Assembly (NCBI RefSeq): GCF_000730425.1
Contig: NZ_CP008896.1
Location: 5,146,001-5,210,000, forward strand
Source: Pseudomonas fluorescens
GTDB lineage: Bacteria > Pseudomonadota > Gammaproteobacteria > Pseudomonadales > Pseudomonadaceae
Length of the DNA: 64,000 nucleotides
Direction of reading: 5' to 3'
Shown here: one piece after another, positions 8,998-19,688 of the stretch
Layout of the letters: the number at the start of each line of letters is the position of its first letter
Position numbering within the stretch: position 1 is the stretch's first letter
Translations under genes and position numbers: made by a program
Notes under the pieces: generated by a model
Told to the model about the DNA's origin: nothing
Seen by the model: only the letters and a program-made list of their open reading frames with translations
The model's database searches: none

Positions 8998-10677
8998 TTA
9001 CGCCGCTTTGGCTTCCAACTGGCTCAATGAGCGGTTCAGCGCACTGAACACTGCCTTGAAGCTGGCAGTCGTGATGTTTTCATCAATACCCACACCGTGC
9101 ACCGGGCGCTCGCCGTTTACGCGCAGTTCGATGTAAGCCGCCGCCTTGGCGTTAGTGCCCGCACCAATCGCGTGCTCGTTGTAGTCCATGATCTCGACTC
9201 CAATCGGCAGGCCGGCCACCAGGGCCTCCAAAGCGCCGTTGCCTTTGCCGTGCCAGCGCAGGTTGGTTTCGCCCTGGCCCTTGCCCGAGACTTCGACTTC
9301 CACCGAGCTGTTGCCGTTCTCTTCCTGCAGGCGGTGGCTGACCAATGCGTACGGGGTGTTGGCTTGCAGGTATTCACGCTGCAACAGCGCGTGGATTTGC
9401 GCGGCGGTCATCTCCAGGCCCACGCGGTCGGTTTCGGCCTGCACGACCTGGCTGAACTCGATCTGCATGCGGCGCGGCAAGCTGATGCCGTATTCCTGCT
9501 CCAGCAGGTAGGCGATACCACCCTTGCCCGACTGGCTGTTGACGCGGATCACTGCCTCGTAGCTGCGGCCAATGTCTGCCGGGTCGATTGGCAGGTACGG
9601 CACTTCCCACAGCGCGTCGGGTTTCTGCTGGGCGAAGCCCTTGCGGATTGCGTCCTGGTGCGAGCCGGAGAACGCGGTGTGGACCAGGTCGCCCACATAT
9701 GGGTGACGGGGGTGGACCGGGATCTGGTTGCACTCCTCGACCACTTTGCGCACGCCGTCGATGTCGGAAAAATCCAGCCCAGGGTTCACACCCTGGGTAT
9801 AGAGGTTCAACGCCACGGTGACCAGGTCGACGTTACCGGTACGCTCGCCGTTGCCGAACAGGCAGCCTTCGACTCGGTCGGCACCGGCCATCAGGCCCAG
9901 TTCGGTGGCTGCGACACCCGTACCACGGTCATTGTGGGTGTGCAGGCTGATGATCACGCTGTCACGACGGTTGATATGGCGACCGAACCACTCGATCTGG
10001 TCGGCATAGATATTCGGCGTGGCGCATTCCACGGTGGCCGGCAGGTTGAGGATCATCTTGTGCTCAGGCGTCGGGTTCCATACCTCGATCACGGCATCGC
10101 ATACTTCCTTGGCGAACGAAAGCTCCGTGGCGCTGAAGGTCTCCGGCGAGTACTCGAAGGTCCACTGGGTTTCCGGCTGCTGGGCGGCGTACTTGACGAA
10201 CAGCTTGGCGGCGTCGACCGCGATGGCCTTGATCCCGTCCTTGTCCTGGTTGAACACGATGCGGCGGAAGGACGGCGAGGTGGCGTTGTACAAGTGCACG
10301 ATGGCCTTCTTGGCACCGCGCAGGGATTCGAAAGTACGGGCGATCAAGTCTTCACGGCCCTGGGTCAGCACCTGGATGGTGGTGTCCTCGGGGATGTGGT
10401 TGTCTTCGATCAGGGTACGCACGAAGTCGAAGTCGGTCTGCGAAGCGGCCGGGAAGGAAGCTTCGATCTCTTTCACGCCTACCGCCACCAGGGTTTTCCA
10501 GAAGCGCAGTTTTTTTACCGCATCCATGGGTTCGATCAGCGATTGGTTGCCGTCGCGCAAGTCGGAGCTGCACCAGATCGGCGCGGTGGTGATGGTCTTC
10601 GATGGCCAGGTGCGGTCCGGGATGTCAATGGTCGGGAACGCGCGGTATTTCGAAGATGGGTCTTTGAGCATGCTCAT
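8998..10677 (-). CDS. leuA: 2-isopropylmalate synthase
   Basis: LeuA condenses acetyl-CoA with 2-oxoisovalerate in the first committed step of leucine synthesis. The protein has 559 residues, the longer LeuA form with its own C-terminal allosteric domain. The start [20 protein letters not shown] is family-typical. The DRE-TIM barrel signature is visible as [13 protein letters not shown] near residue 36, and the metal-binding HTHNDRG (about residue 240) follows. A short leader reading frame lies 87 bases upstream on the same strand, suggesting leucine-responsive control. The large antisense reading frames over this gene are shadows. Confidence 0.96.
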   Translation of the reverse strand: MSMLKDPSSKYRAFPTIDIPDRTWPSKTITTAPIWCSSDLRDGNQSLIEPMDAVKKLRFWKTLVAVGVKEIEASFPAASQTDFDFVRTLIEDNHIPEDTTIQVLTQGREDLIARTFESLRGAKKAIVHLYNATSPSFRRIVFNQDKDGIKAIAVDAAKLFVKYAAQQPETQWTFEYSPETFSATELSFAKEVCDAVIEVWNPTPEHKMILNLPATVECATPNIYADQIEWFGRHINRRDSVIISLHTHNDRGTGVAATELGLMAGADRVEGCLFGNGERTGNVDLVTVALNLYTQGVNPGLDFSDIDGVRKVVEECNQIPVHPRHPYVGDLVHTAFSGSHQDAIRKGFAQQKPDALWEVPYLPIDPADIGRSYEAVIRVNSQSGKGGIAYLLEQEYGISLPRRMQIEFSQVVQAETDRVGLEMTAAQIHALLQREYLQANTPYALVSHRLQEENGNSSVEVEVSGKGQGETNLRWHGKGNGALEALVAGLPIGVEIMDYNEHAIGAGTNAKAAAYIELRVNGERPVHGVGIDENITTASFKAVFSALNRSLSQLEAKAA

Positions 10678-10763
10678 CAGAAGAATCCTTGTTGTAGGGC
10701 CGAGAGGAGGCGGCCTGCCAGAAAGCGTTTATTGGATAAGACAGAGGGATGAGGCAGATCGAT

Positions 10764-10841
10764 TCAGCCTGGCAGTCGTGCGCTGACGAGGCACAGGCTG
10801 CGGTGCTGGCGGAGCTGAATGAGGGTGTGAGAGGTTTTCAT
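10764..10841 (-). CDS. Putative leuA leader peptide (25 residues)
   Basis: On the leuA strand, 87 bases upstream, an ATG opens a 25-codon frame that ends TGA. It reads MKTSHTLIQLRQHRSLC followed by LVSARLPG; five residues are Leu (7, 10, 16, 18 and 23). A GGGTTGAG sequence lies 5' of the ATG as a possible ribosome binding site. The position, size and Leu content match a leader peptide that senses leucine or a translation state to control leuA. No clear intrinsic terminator with a U-run is visible between the leader and leuA, so the mechanism is not evident. The RQHRSLCLVSARL core also resembles short cysteine-bearing leader peptides of other bacteria, from memory only. Confidence 0.6.
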   Translation of the reverse strand: MKTSHTLIQLRQHRSLCLVSARLPG

Positions 10842-11118
10842 AAGCTCAACCCTAACCGCCGGGGTGAAAGATGGCAAGCAGTCGGGAAAAATTGAGAGAA
10901 GTTCTGCTATTGCGGCAGGAAACGAGATTTTATGGTTGGAAAAGTCTGGAGGCTTTGTTTTGTTTGCGTCAGGGTTTCAGGGGGCGCAATCAGTGGAGAC
11001 TGGGCTGGCGTCATTGCGGGCAAGCCCGCTCCCACATTTTGGAATGCAATCCCCTGTGGGGGCGGCGGTGCGACGATTTGACTTGCCCGCGATGACGCCG
11101 GTTTGTCCAGCGATGACA
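10842..11118. other. Intergenic region between leuA leader and the M23 gene, with a decayed REP pair
   Basis: This region has no convincing gene. It holds the promoter side of leuA near 10842-10880, and a REP pair at about 11008-11099: GCGGGCAAGCCCGCTCCCAC is clear, while the second half (CCCTGTGGGGGCGG...ACTTGCCCGCGATGACG) is degraded. Rightward open frames crossing it (10864-11427) lack coding features and are rejected. Confidence 0.65.
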
Positions 11119-11940
11119 TCAAGGCTGGAACGCTCCGATAAAAATCGCCGGATCCACCCGCGCATCATTCAAGCTGATATTCCAATGCATATGCGGCCCG
11201 GTCGCCCGCCCCGTCGAACCCACCTTGCCCACCACCGCGCCACGCACCAATTGCTGGCCCACCTTCACGTCAATCTTCGACATATGGCAGAACATGCTGA
11301 TAAAGCCCTGGCCATGGTCGACAAACACGGTGTTGCCGTTAAAGAAGTAGTTGCCGACCAGGATTACTTTGCCGTTGGCCGGGGTCTTGATCGGCGTGCC
11401 GGCGGGCACTGCGAAGTCCAGGCCTGAATGCGGGTTGCGCTCCTCGCCGTTGAAGAAACGACGCACGCCGAACTTGCTCGACAGCGGGCCGTTCACGGGC
11501 TTGTCCAGCACCAGGTTGCTTGGCAGGTTCGGGCTGAAGCTGCGGTAGGCCTTGAGCTGCACGGCCAGTTCGGCCTCGATGCGCTTGAGTTGTGCCGGCT
11601 CGGGGTTGACTTGGCTTTTGTTTTTCAGGGTGATGCGCTGTTCCGGGTACTTCTTGAAACCGACGATAAATGGCAGGTTGCGCCCGCCGCTGCTGATTCG
11701 CTCGTTGCCGGGTTTTACCGTCAGCGGGATGCCGACAATGGCCAGCCAGTTGTCCTGTTCCTTGACCACCAGTACCGGTTTGCCTTGGTAGGTGGCTTTC
11801 GGCGCGGCGGTTGCCGGGCCCAGGTCAACGACAGCCACGCCACCGGGCACCGGCTTGTTCAGGGTGCGGGTGATGTAGCTGTCGGCGTGGGCATTGACGG
11901 TGAGGCACAGCAACATCAACAGGCTAAATAGACGGGGCAT
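11119..11940 (-). CDS. Secreted M23-family peptidoglycan metalloendopeptidase
   Basis: This 273-residue protein carries a signal peptide (MPRLFSLLMLLCLTVNAHA) and is predicted periplasmic. The C-terminal LytM domain has the complete zinc site: HSGLDFA (H..D), and the HxH motif in TGPHMHWNISL. It should cut peptide crosslinks in peptidoglycan and is not a degenerate EnvC/NlpD-type activator. The first ATG is at 11940; a TTG at 11943 would add one residue. It starts 3 bases after the xseA stop on the same strand, so the two are probably co-transcribed. Confidence 0.88.
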   Translation of the reverse strand: MPRLFSLLMLLCLTVNAHADSYITRTLNKPVPGGVAVVDLGPATAAPKATYQGKPVLVVKEQDNWLAIVGIPLTVKPGNERISSGGRNLPFIVGFKKYPEQRITLKNKSQVNPEPAQLKRIEAELAVQLKAYRSFSPNLPSNLVLDKPVNGPLSSKFGVRRFFNGEERNPHSGLDFAVPAGTPIKTPANGKVILVGNYFFNGNTVFVDHGQGFISMFCHMSKIDVKVGQQLVRGAVVGKVGSTGRATGPHMHWNISLNDARVDPAIFIGAFQP

Positions 11941-11943
11941 CAA

Positions 11944-13323
11944 TCAATCCAGTAGTGAAAGGGTGACGGGTGTCAGGTGGTTGTCTTCCACCCGCACTTG
12001 CAAGTGGCCTTCACCGAGGCGCGCGGTCAGGCGCTGGCCGGTGTGGGTTTGCGCGGCATTGCGAATGGCCTGGCCGCGCTCGTCCAGCAGGATGCTGTAG
12101 CCCCGGCCCAGGGTCGCCAGCGGGCTGACCACCTGCAACGTCTGCACCTGGCTTTGCAGTTGCAGGCGGCGCGCCTTGAGGCCTTCGCGCATGGCGCGGG
12201 GCAGGCGTTCGGCGAGGCTGTCCAGGCGTTGGCGCAGCAGGGCCAGTTGCCGCCCCGGATGCTGGCCGGCCAGGCGGGTCTCCAGGCGGATCAGGCGTTC
12301 GCGGCGGGTGTTGAGGCTGCGCTCGAAAGCACGCCGCAGACGCATATCCAGGTCATCCAGGCGCTGGGCTTGCTGGCGCAGGCGTTCACCGGGATGACGC
12401 AGGCGCCGGGCCATGCCTTCCAGGCGCAGGCGATCATGGAGCAGGCGATTGCGCATCAGCATCACCAGGCGCCGGTGCAGGCTTTCGACCTGGCGTACCA
12501 GGTTACTGGCATCCGGCGCCAGCAACTCAGCGGCAGCCGAAGGCGTGGGGGCGCGCACATCGGCCACAAAGTCGCTGATGGACACATCGGTTTCATGGCC
12601 GACGGCACTAACGATAGGCGTCACGCAGGCATCGATGGCGCGTGCCACGGCTTCTTCGTTGAAGCACCAGAGGTCTTCCAGGGAGCCGCCGCCACGGGCC
12701 AGGATCAGTGCATCGAAACCACGGGCATCTGCCAGCTTGAGGGCACGGACAATCTGCGCCACGGCTTCGCGGCCCTGCACGGCAGTGGGGATCAGGGTCA
12801 GTTGCACATTCGGCGCACGGCGACCGAACACGCTGATGATGTCGCGAATCACCGCGCCCGTGGGCGAACTGATAATACCGATCCGCCGCGGGTGGGCCGG
12901 CAGTGGCACTTTGCGTTCGGCACTGAACAGCCCTTCGGCGTTGAGTTTTTCCTTCAAGGCATCGAAGGCCAGGCGCAGCGCGCCATCGCCGGCCGGTTCC
13001 ACCGTGTCGAGAATCAACTGGTAGTCGCCACGCCCCTCGAACAGCGAGACCTTGCCCCGCACCTTGACCGCCAGGCCATCCTTCAACGCCTGGCGCACCC
13101 GCGCGGCGTTATTGCGAAACAGTGCACAACGCACCTGCGCGCCACTGTCCTTGAGGGTGAAATACACATGGCCGGAGGCCGGGCGGGCGAGGTTGGAGAT
13201 CTCGCCTTCGACCCAGATATTGCTGAACACGTCCTCCAGCAACACCCGCGCACGGCCGTTGAGCTGGCTGACAGTCAGGACTTCGCGGTCCAGGCCCAGG
13301 CGGGCAAACGGGTCTTTAATCAT
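11944..13323 (-). CDS. xseA: Exodeoxyribonuclease VII large subunit
   Basis: XseA is the large subunit of the single-strand-specific exonuclease VII. The 459-residue protein begins MIKDPFARLGLDREVLTVSQLNGR. It has the N-terminal OB fold (WVEGEISNLARPASGHVYFTLKD), the catalytic core with SSPTGAVIRDI and GRGGGSLEDLWCFNEE-like sequence (ARGGGSLEDLWCFN), and a long coiled-coil region rich in Arg and Leu. The small subunit xseB is not in this window. The antisense open frame over it is a shadow. Confidence 0.96.
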   Translation of the reverse strand: MIKDPFARLGLDREVLTVSQLNGRARVLLEDVFSNIWVEGEISNLARPASGHVYFTLKDSGAQVRCALFRNNAARVRQALKDGLAVKVRGKVSLFEGRGDYQLILDTVEPAGDGALRLAFDALKEKLNAEGLFSAERKVPLPAHPRRIGIISSPTGAVIRDIISVFGRRAPNVQLTLIPTAVQGREAVAQIVRALKLADARGFDALILARGGGSLEDLWCFNEEAVARAIDACVTPIVSAVGHETDVSISDFVADVRAPTPSAAAELLAPDASNLVRQVESLHRRLVMLMRNRLLHDRLRLEGMARRLRHPGERLRQQAQRLDDLDMRLRRAFERSLNTRRERLIRLETRLAGQHPGRQLALLRQRLDSLAERLPRAMREGLKARRLQLQSQVQTLQVVSPLATLGRGYSILLDERGQAIRNAAQTHTGQRLTARLGEGHLQVRVEDNHLTPVTLSLLD

Positions 13324-13353
13324 GGGAGCAGATCTTTAGTCATGGGCGGCAGT

Positions 13354-14244
13354 TTATAGGCATTCGCCCAGTGTTTGACAGAACTGCGCAACCAACGCGC
13401 TCGGCGCCTGTGGGCACGCCAGGGCCACGGTGCTCTGGCAATCGGGGTCGGCCAGGGGTAGGAAGTGAATGTTGGCCGGGGCGATATCGCGCATCGACGC
13501 GGGCAGCAGGGCAATGCCAAATCCAGCCTGGATCAGTTGCAATTGGGTGGTCTTGCGCGACATCACCCGTGCGGCCTTGGGGAAAAAACCGGCACGCATG
13601 CACAACTCGGCCGACAAATAGCTCAAGCCACCGCGCTGCGGGTGAGGGATCGAGATAAAGGCCTCGTCCTGCAATTGCGCCAGTTCAATGGCTGATGTGT
13701 GTCGGGCCAAAGGGTGGGCCGGCGGGACTGCCAGCAACAGTGGCTCCTTGTACAAAGGCACGATGCGTACCCCTTCACGCTGGCGTAGCACCGGCAGGCG
13801 CAGCAGGCCGACTTCCAGCCGGCCATCGGCAATATCTTCCAGTTGCGCCTCAGAGGACAGCTTGACGATGTCCAATGACACCCCGGGGCATTGCGCCAGC
13901 CAGGCGCTGATCCCGCGCAGTACGCGCCCACTCATCGGCACCGTGCTGGAGTGGCTCAGGCGCAGGGTGCCGAGCTGGCCCTGGCCGACCTGGGTTGCCA
14001 ATTCACTGGCCTTGTGCAGCTCGCCCAGCAGGTTGCGCGCCCGTGGGTAAAACGCCTCGCCGGCGGCCGTCAGGCGTGGTTGGCGGGCAGTACGCTCGAA
14101 CAGCGGGGTTTGCAGGAGGTTTTCCAACTCCTTGATCTGCCGGCTGAGGGCCGATTGCGCGACGAACAGGCGTTCGGCGGCGGCGCTGAAACTGCCGCTC
14201 TCGGCGATTTCGACGAAGTAACGCAGTTGCCGGGTGGAGATCAA
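13354..14244 (-). CDS. LysR-family transcriptional regulator
   Basis: This 296-residue protein has the LysR N-terminal winged helix (MISTRQLRYFVEIAESGSFSAAAERLFVAQSALSRQ, residues 1-35) and a type 2 periplasmic-binding-like effector domain. Divergent from it, 99 bases away, is the TSUP transporter gene, so the intergenic region 14245-14343 is the likely operator and the transporter the likely target, as is usual for LysR pairs. The effector cannot be read from the sequence. Confidence 0.9.
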   Translation of the reverse strand: MISTRQLRYFVEIAESGSFSAAAERLFVAQSALSRQIKELENLLQTPLFERTARQPRLTAAGEAFYPRARNLLGELHKASELATQVGQGQLGTLRLSHSSTVPMSGRVLRGISAWLAQCPGVSLDIVKLSSEAQLEDIADGRLEVGLLRLPVLRQREGVRIVPLYKEPLLLAVPPAHPLARHTSAIELAQLQDEAFISIPHPQRGGLSYLSAELCMRAGFFPKAARVMSRKTTQLQLIQAGFGIALLPASMRDIAPANIHFLPLADPDCQSTVALACPQAPSALVAQFCQTLGECL

Positions 14245-14343
14245 AAGTCATGCCTTTTCGAGATGGGTAGAGGGCTTGGAAGATATTAGTCGCAACACAC
14301 CGGCTTGGCTAAAGTGAGGGCCATTACTGACAAGGAATATTGC

Positions 14344-15111
14344 ATGAGCCTGGTTGAATTGATGGGGCAGTGGTCGTTCGGGGTGCTGGACTGGTTGGTG
14401 ATCGGCCTGGGGATTAGCCTGGCCTATATCGTGTTTGGCATCGCCGGGTTTGGCACGGCGCTGGTGGCCGGGCCCATCCTGATTATCTTTATGCCGCTGT
14501 CGAAGATCATCCCGTTGCTGGTGCTGCTGGATTTCGTCGCGGCCTTTGGCAACCTCCTGCAATCACGGCGCAATGTGGTCAAGCCGGAGCTGTTGCGGTT
14601 GCTGCCGTGCATGGCGATTGGTTGCACCCTCGGCGTGATCTTCTTGCTCAACCTGCATTCGGACCTGCTCCTGTTGTTGATGGGGCTGTTTATCAGCGCC
14701 TATGCCATCTACAGCCTGGCGGTAAGGGCCAAGCCCACGGCCCTGGCTGTCGGCTGGTCGGTACCCATGGGCGTGGTGGGCGGTTTGTTTGGTGCTCTGT
14801 TTGGCAGTGGTGGCTTTTTATATGCGATCTATCTCAACAGTCGCCTGTCCAAGGAGGGCGCACGCGCCACTCAAAGTGCGTTGATCAGCGCGAGCACGGT
14901 GGTGCGCCTGAGTTTATTTTTGATCGCCGGGGTATACGCCGAATTGCCGCTGCTGGTGTTGGCGGTGTGCCTGCTGCCGGCGATGGCCCTCGGGCTGTGG
15001 GCAGGGAGGCGCTTGACTCTGCGCATGTCCCGGGAGGCATTTGTGCGGTTGGTGACGTGGCTGGTGCTGGCCAGTGGCATAGCGTTGATTGGGCGGTATT
15101 TGAGTACTTGA
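14344..15111 (+). CDS. TSUP-family (TauE/SafE) membrane transporter
   Basis: This 255-residue protein has about eight hydrophobic segments and the TSUP pattern GLGISLAYIVFGIAGFGTALVAGP near its N-terminus, repeated in the second half as GLFGALFGSGGFLYAIYL. The family exports or imports sulfur compounds such as sulfite, taurine or sulfoacetate, and sometimes other organic anions. ATG 14344 is preferred because AAGGA lies 7 bases upstream; an ATG at 14305 lacks a site. It diverges from a LysR regulator that probably controls it. The substrate is not inferable. Confidence 0.87.
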   Translation: MSLVELMGQWSFGVLDWLVIGLGISLAYIVFGIAGFGTALVAGPILIIFMPLSKIIPLLVLLDFVAAFGNLLQSRRNVVKPELLRLLPCMAIGCTLGVIFLLNLHSDLLLLLMGLFISAYAIYSLAVRAKPTALAVGWSVPMGVVGGLFGALFGSGGFLYAIYLNSRLSKEGARATQSALISASTVVRLSLFLIAGVYAELPLLVLAVCLLPAMALGLWAGRRLTLRMSREAFVRLVTWLVLASGIALIGRYLST

Positions 15112-15155
15112 CCTCTGGGTGTCAGGGATTAAGCTGCCAGCCTTTAGGGCCTCTT

Positions 15156-15234
15156 CGCGAGCAAGCCCGCTCCCCCATTCGACTGCATTCCTACAGGAGA
15201 AATGCAGTCGAATGGGGGAGCGGGCTTGCTCGCG
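15156..15234. repeat. REPIN with perfect 34-bp arms
   Basis: Bases 15156-15189 and 15201-15234 are exact inverted copies over 34 bp, separated by only 11 bases. The arms contain the REP core GAGCAAGCCCGCTCCCCCAT. Transcribed on either strand it would form a very stable hairpin between the TSUP gene and the zinc-ribbon gene. No U-tract follows. Confidence 0.9.
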
Positions 15235-15272
15235 AACGCGCCAGACGCCACACCGCAGGACTTTCAGGCCCC

Positions 15273-17511
<2,239 letters not shown>

Positions 17512-17536
17512 GGCTTCCAGCAAAACGTTAAGTAAC

Positions 17537-17557
17537 CGGGGCTGTTCTTCAGCCCCG
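17537..17557 (+). terminator. Hairpin between guaB and guaA
   Basis: CGGGGCTG and CAGCCCCG form a perfect 8-bp stem with a 5-base loop. The following sequence AGTTGTTTCTG is only weakly T-rich, so this may be an attenuator or mRNA-stability hairpin inside the gua operon and not a full terminator. Confidence 0.55.
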
Positions 17558-17591
17558 AGTTGTTTCTGATTCATTAGACGAGACTGACTTC

Positions 17592-19169
17592 ATGGCCCTC
17601 GACATTCACGCCCACCGCATCCTGATCCTCGACTTCGGTTCCCAGTACACCCAACTGATCGCCCGCCGCGTGCGTGAAATCGGCGTGTACTGCGAACTGC
17701 ATCCGTTCGACATGGACGACGAAGCGATTCGCGAATTCGCTCCTAAAGGCGTCATCCTCGCCGGCGGCCCCGAGTCCGTGCACGAAGCCAACAGCCCGCG
17801 TTGCCCGCAAGCGGTATTCGACCTGGGCGTGCCAGTGTTTGGTATCTGCTACGGCATGCAGACCATGGCCGAGCAACTGGGCGGCAAGGTTGAAGGCTCC
17901 GAACTGCGTGAGTTCGGTTATGCCCGTGTGGACGTGGTCGGCAAGAGCCGCCTGCTGGACGGCATCGAAGACCACGTCGACGCCGACGGCCTGTTCGGCC
18001 TCGATGTCTGGATGAGCCACGGTGACAAAGTCACCCGGATGCCGGAAGACTTCCACATCCTGGCCAGCACCCCGAGCTGCCCGATCGCCGGCATGTTCAG
18101 CGACGAGCGTCGTTACTACGGCGTGCAGTTCCACCCGGAAGTGACCCACACCAAGCAAGGCGGGCGCATCCTGTCGCGTTTCATCCTCGACATCTGCGAG
18201 TGTGAAGCCCTGTGGACCCCGTCGAAAATCGCTGAAGACGCCATTGCCAGCGTGCGCGCCCAGGTCGGCACCGACAACGTATTGCTCGGCCTGTCCGGCG
18301 GCGTTGACTCCTCCGTGGTCGCGGCGCTGCTGCACAAGGCCATCGGCGACCAACTGACCTGCGTATTCGTCGATAACGGCCTGCTGCGCCTGCACGAAGG
18401 TGAGCAAGTGATGGCCATGTTCGCCGAGAACATGGGCGTCAAGGTGATCCGCGCCAATGCAGAAGATCAGTTCTTGAACAACCTGGCCGGCGAGTCCGAC
18501 CCGGAGAAGAAGCGCAAGATCATTGGTCGCACCTTCATCGACGTATTCGATGCCCAGTCCAACAAACTGGACAACATCAAGTACCTTGCCCAGGGCACCA
18601 TCTACCCTGACGTGATCGAGTCGGCTGGCGCCAAGAGCGGCAAGGCCCATGTGATCAAGTCCCACCACAACGTCGGTGGCCTGCCTGAGGAGATGAACCT
18701 CAAGCTGGTAGAACCACTGCGCGAACTGTTCAAGGACGAAGTCCGCCGTCTGGGCCTGGAGCTGGGCCTGCCGTACGACATGGTCTACCGCCACCCGTTC
18801 CCGGGCCCGGGCCTGGGCGTGCGCATCCTCGGTGAAGTGAAGAAGGAATACGCCGACCTGCTGCGTCGTGCCGACCACATCTTCATCGAAGAACTGCGCA
18901 AGGCCGACTGGTACCACAAGGTCAGCCAGGCTTTCGTCGTGTTCCAGCCAGTGAAATCGGTTGGCGTGGTCGGTGACGGCCGTCGCTACGCCTGGGTCGT
19001 GGCCCTGCGTGCCGTAGAAACCATCGACTTCATGACCGCCCGCTGGGCACACCTGCCGTACGAACTGCTGGAGACTGTCAGCGGCCGTATCATCAATGAG
19101 ATCGAAGGTATCTCGCGCGTTACCTATGACGTGTCGAGCAAGCCGCCGGCGACGATTGAGTGGGAATGA
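17592..19169 (+). CDS. guaA: GMP synthase (glutamine-hydrolysing)
   Basis: GuaA converts XMP to GMP. The 525-residue protein starts [20 protein letters not shown]. The N-terminal class I glutamine amidotransferase has the nucleophile Cys in [16 protein letters not shown] and the His-Glu pair in [11 protein letters not shown]. The ATP pyrophosphatase domain has the P-loop [15 protein letters not shown]. The C-terminal dimerisation domain closes with [14 protein letters not shown]. It is the second gene of the guaBA operon. In E. coli the gene next to mltF is tadA; here the DNA after guaA is accessory and no tadA is present. Confidence 0.97.
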   Translation: MALDIHAHRILILDFGSQYTQLIARRVREIGVYCELHPFDMDDEAIREFAPKGVILAGGPESVHEANSPRCPQAVFDLGVPVFGICYGMQTMAEQLGGKVEGSELREFGYARVDVVGKSRLLDGIEDHVDADGLFGLDVWMSHGDKVTRMPEDFHILASTPSCPIAGMFSDERRYYGVQFHPEVTHTKQGGRILSRFILDICECEALWTPSKIAEDAIASVRAQVGTDNVLLGLSGGVDSSVVAALLHKAIGDQLTCVFVDNGLLRLHEGEQVMAMFAENMGVKVIRANAEDQFLNNLAGESDPEKKRKIIGRTFIDVFDAQSNKLDNIKYLAQGTIYPDVIESAGAKSGKAHVIKSHHNVGGLPEEMNLKLVEPLRELFKDEVRRLGLELGLPYDMVYRHPFPGPGLGVRILGEVKKEYADLLRRADHIFIEELRKADWYHKVSQAFVVFQPVKSVGVVGDGRRYAWVVALRAVETIDFMTARWAHLPYELLETVSGRIINEIEGISRVTYDVSSKPPATIEWE

Positions 19170-19688
19170 TCTCTAGCGTTTCAATGCCTATCGCCAGCGT
19201 GGTAGTGCGTCGGCGATAGCGCAATCAACCTATCGGGAGGGCTAATCGTGGTCCTCCTGTCTGCTTCCACACCCAGATATTTCGCGTCCCCCCCTTCTTT
19301 ATTCTTTGGTTATTGCGCTGCCGGGCGAACCTGCACGTGGTATCACCCGCCCTGCCAAAACATTTCCTGTCTGAGTAAAAGCCTTCTGAGCTCAACGCTG
19401 CGGCCACGAGCGCAGGTGATTAAAATTGTAGTGATCGATAAATTATAGTTGACGAAGGCTTGCTGGATAACATTACATAGTGATCGATACATTATGTGGG
19501 CGGCTGTTTTCCAAGCGCTATTTCGTCATGTCTAAAACTCTACAGCTCATTGCTGCAAAGCTTCGGCATGTGGGGGATGTTCTCTTGGTCGCCAGACGCT
19601 TCCTTTTTTCTCAATCCCTTCATTCGACGGCGGTCAGTAGGCGCCATTGACAGCCTGCGTCGATCGTTTGGCCAGGACCTAAAAAATC
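19170..19688. other. Gene-free region between guaA and the Cif-like gene, with tandem direct repeats
   Basis: No convincing gene is present. A hairpin GCTATCGCC/GGCGATAG-type (19188-19219) follows guaA and may be a decayed REP or terminator. The base composition drops in GC from about 19.25 kb on. Two near-identical 18-base copies of TAGTGATCGATAAATTAT lie at 19429-19446 and 19478-19495 (17 of 18 identical, second copy C for A at position 13), 49 bases apart start to start. They look like binding sites for a regulator of the downstream gene. Confidence 0.6.
19429..19495. promoter_or_regulatory. Two 18-bp direct repeats, operator-like
   Basis: TAGTGATCGATAAATTAT (19429) and TAGTGATCGATACATTAT (19478) are in the same orientation on the coding strand of the Cif-like gene, about 195-260 bases before its ATG. 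Each contains the partial dyad ATCGAT. The repeats could be operators for a TetR-type or other regulator; no such complete regulator gene adjoins. Confidence 0.5.

Noticed and set aside
9097..10752. 551-codon frame on the plus strand over leuA
   Set aside because: It is antisense to a clear LeuA and lacks any recognisable domain.
10864..11427. Plus-strand frame between leuA and the M23 gene
   Set aside because: It runs through a REP and into the antisense of the M23 protease; no coding features.
11977..13359. 460-codon plus-strand frame over xseA
   Set aside because: Shadow of xseA; Gln/His/Ala-rich composition typical of antisense frames in this GC range.
19225..19448. Small frames on both strands after guaA
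   Set aside because: No ribosome binding sites, no recognisable domains, and composition that looks random.
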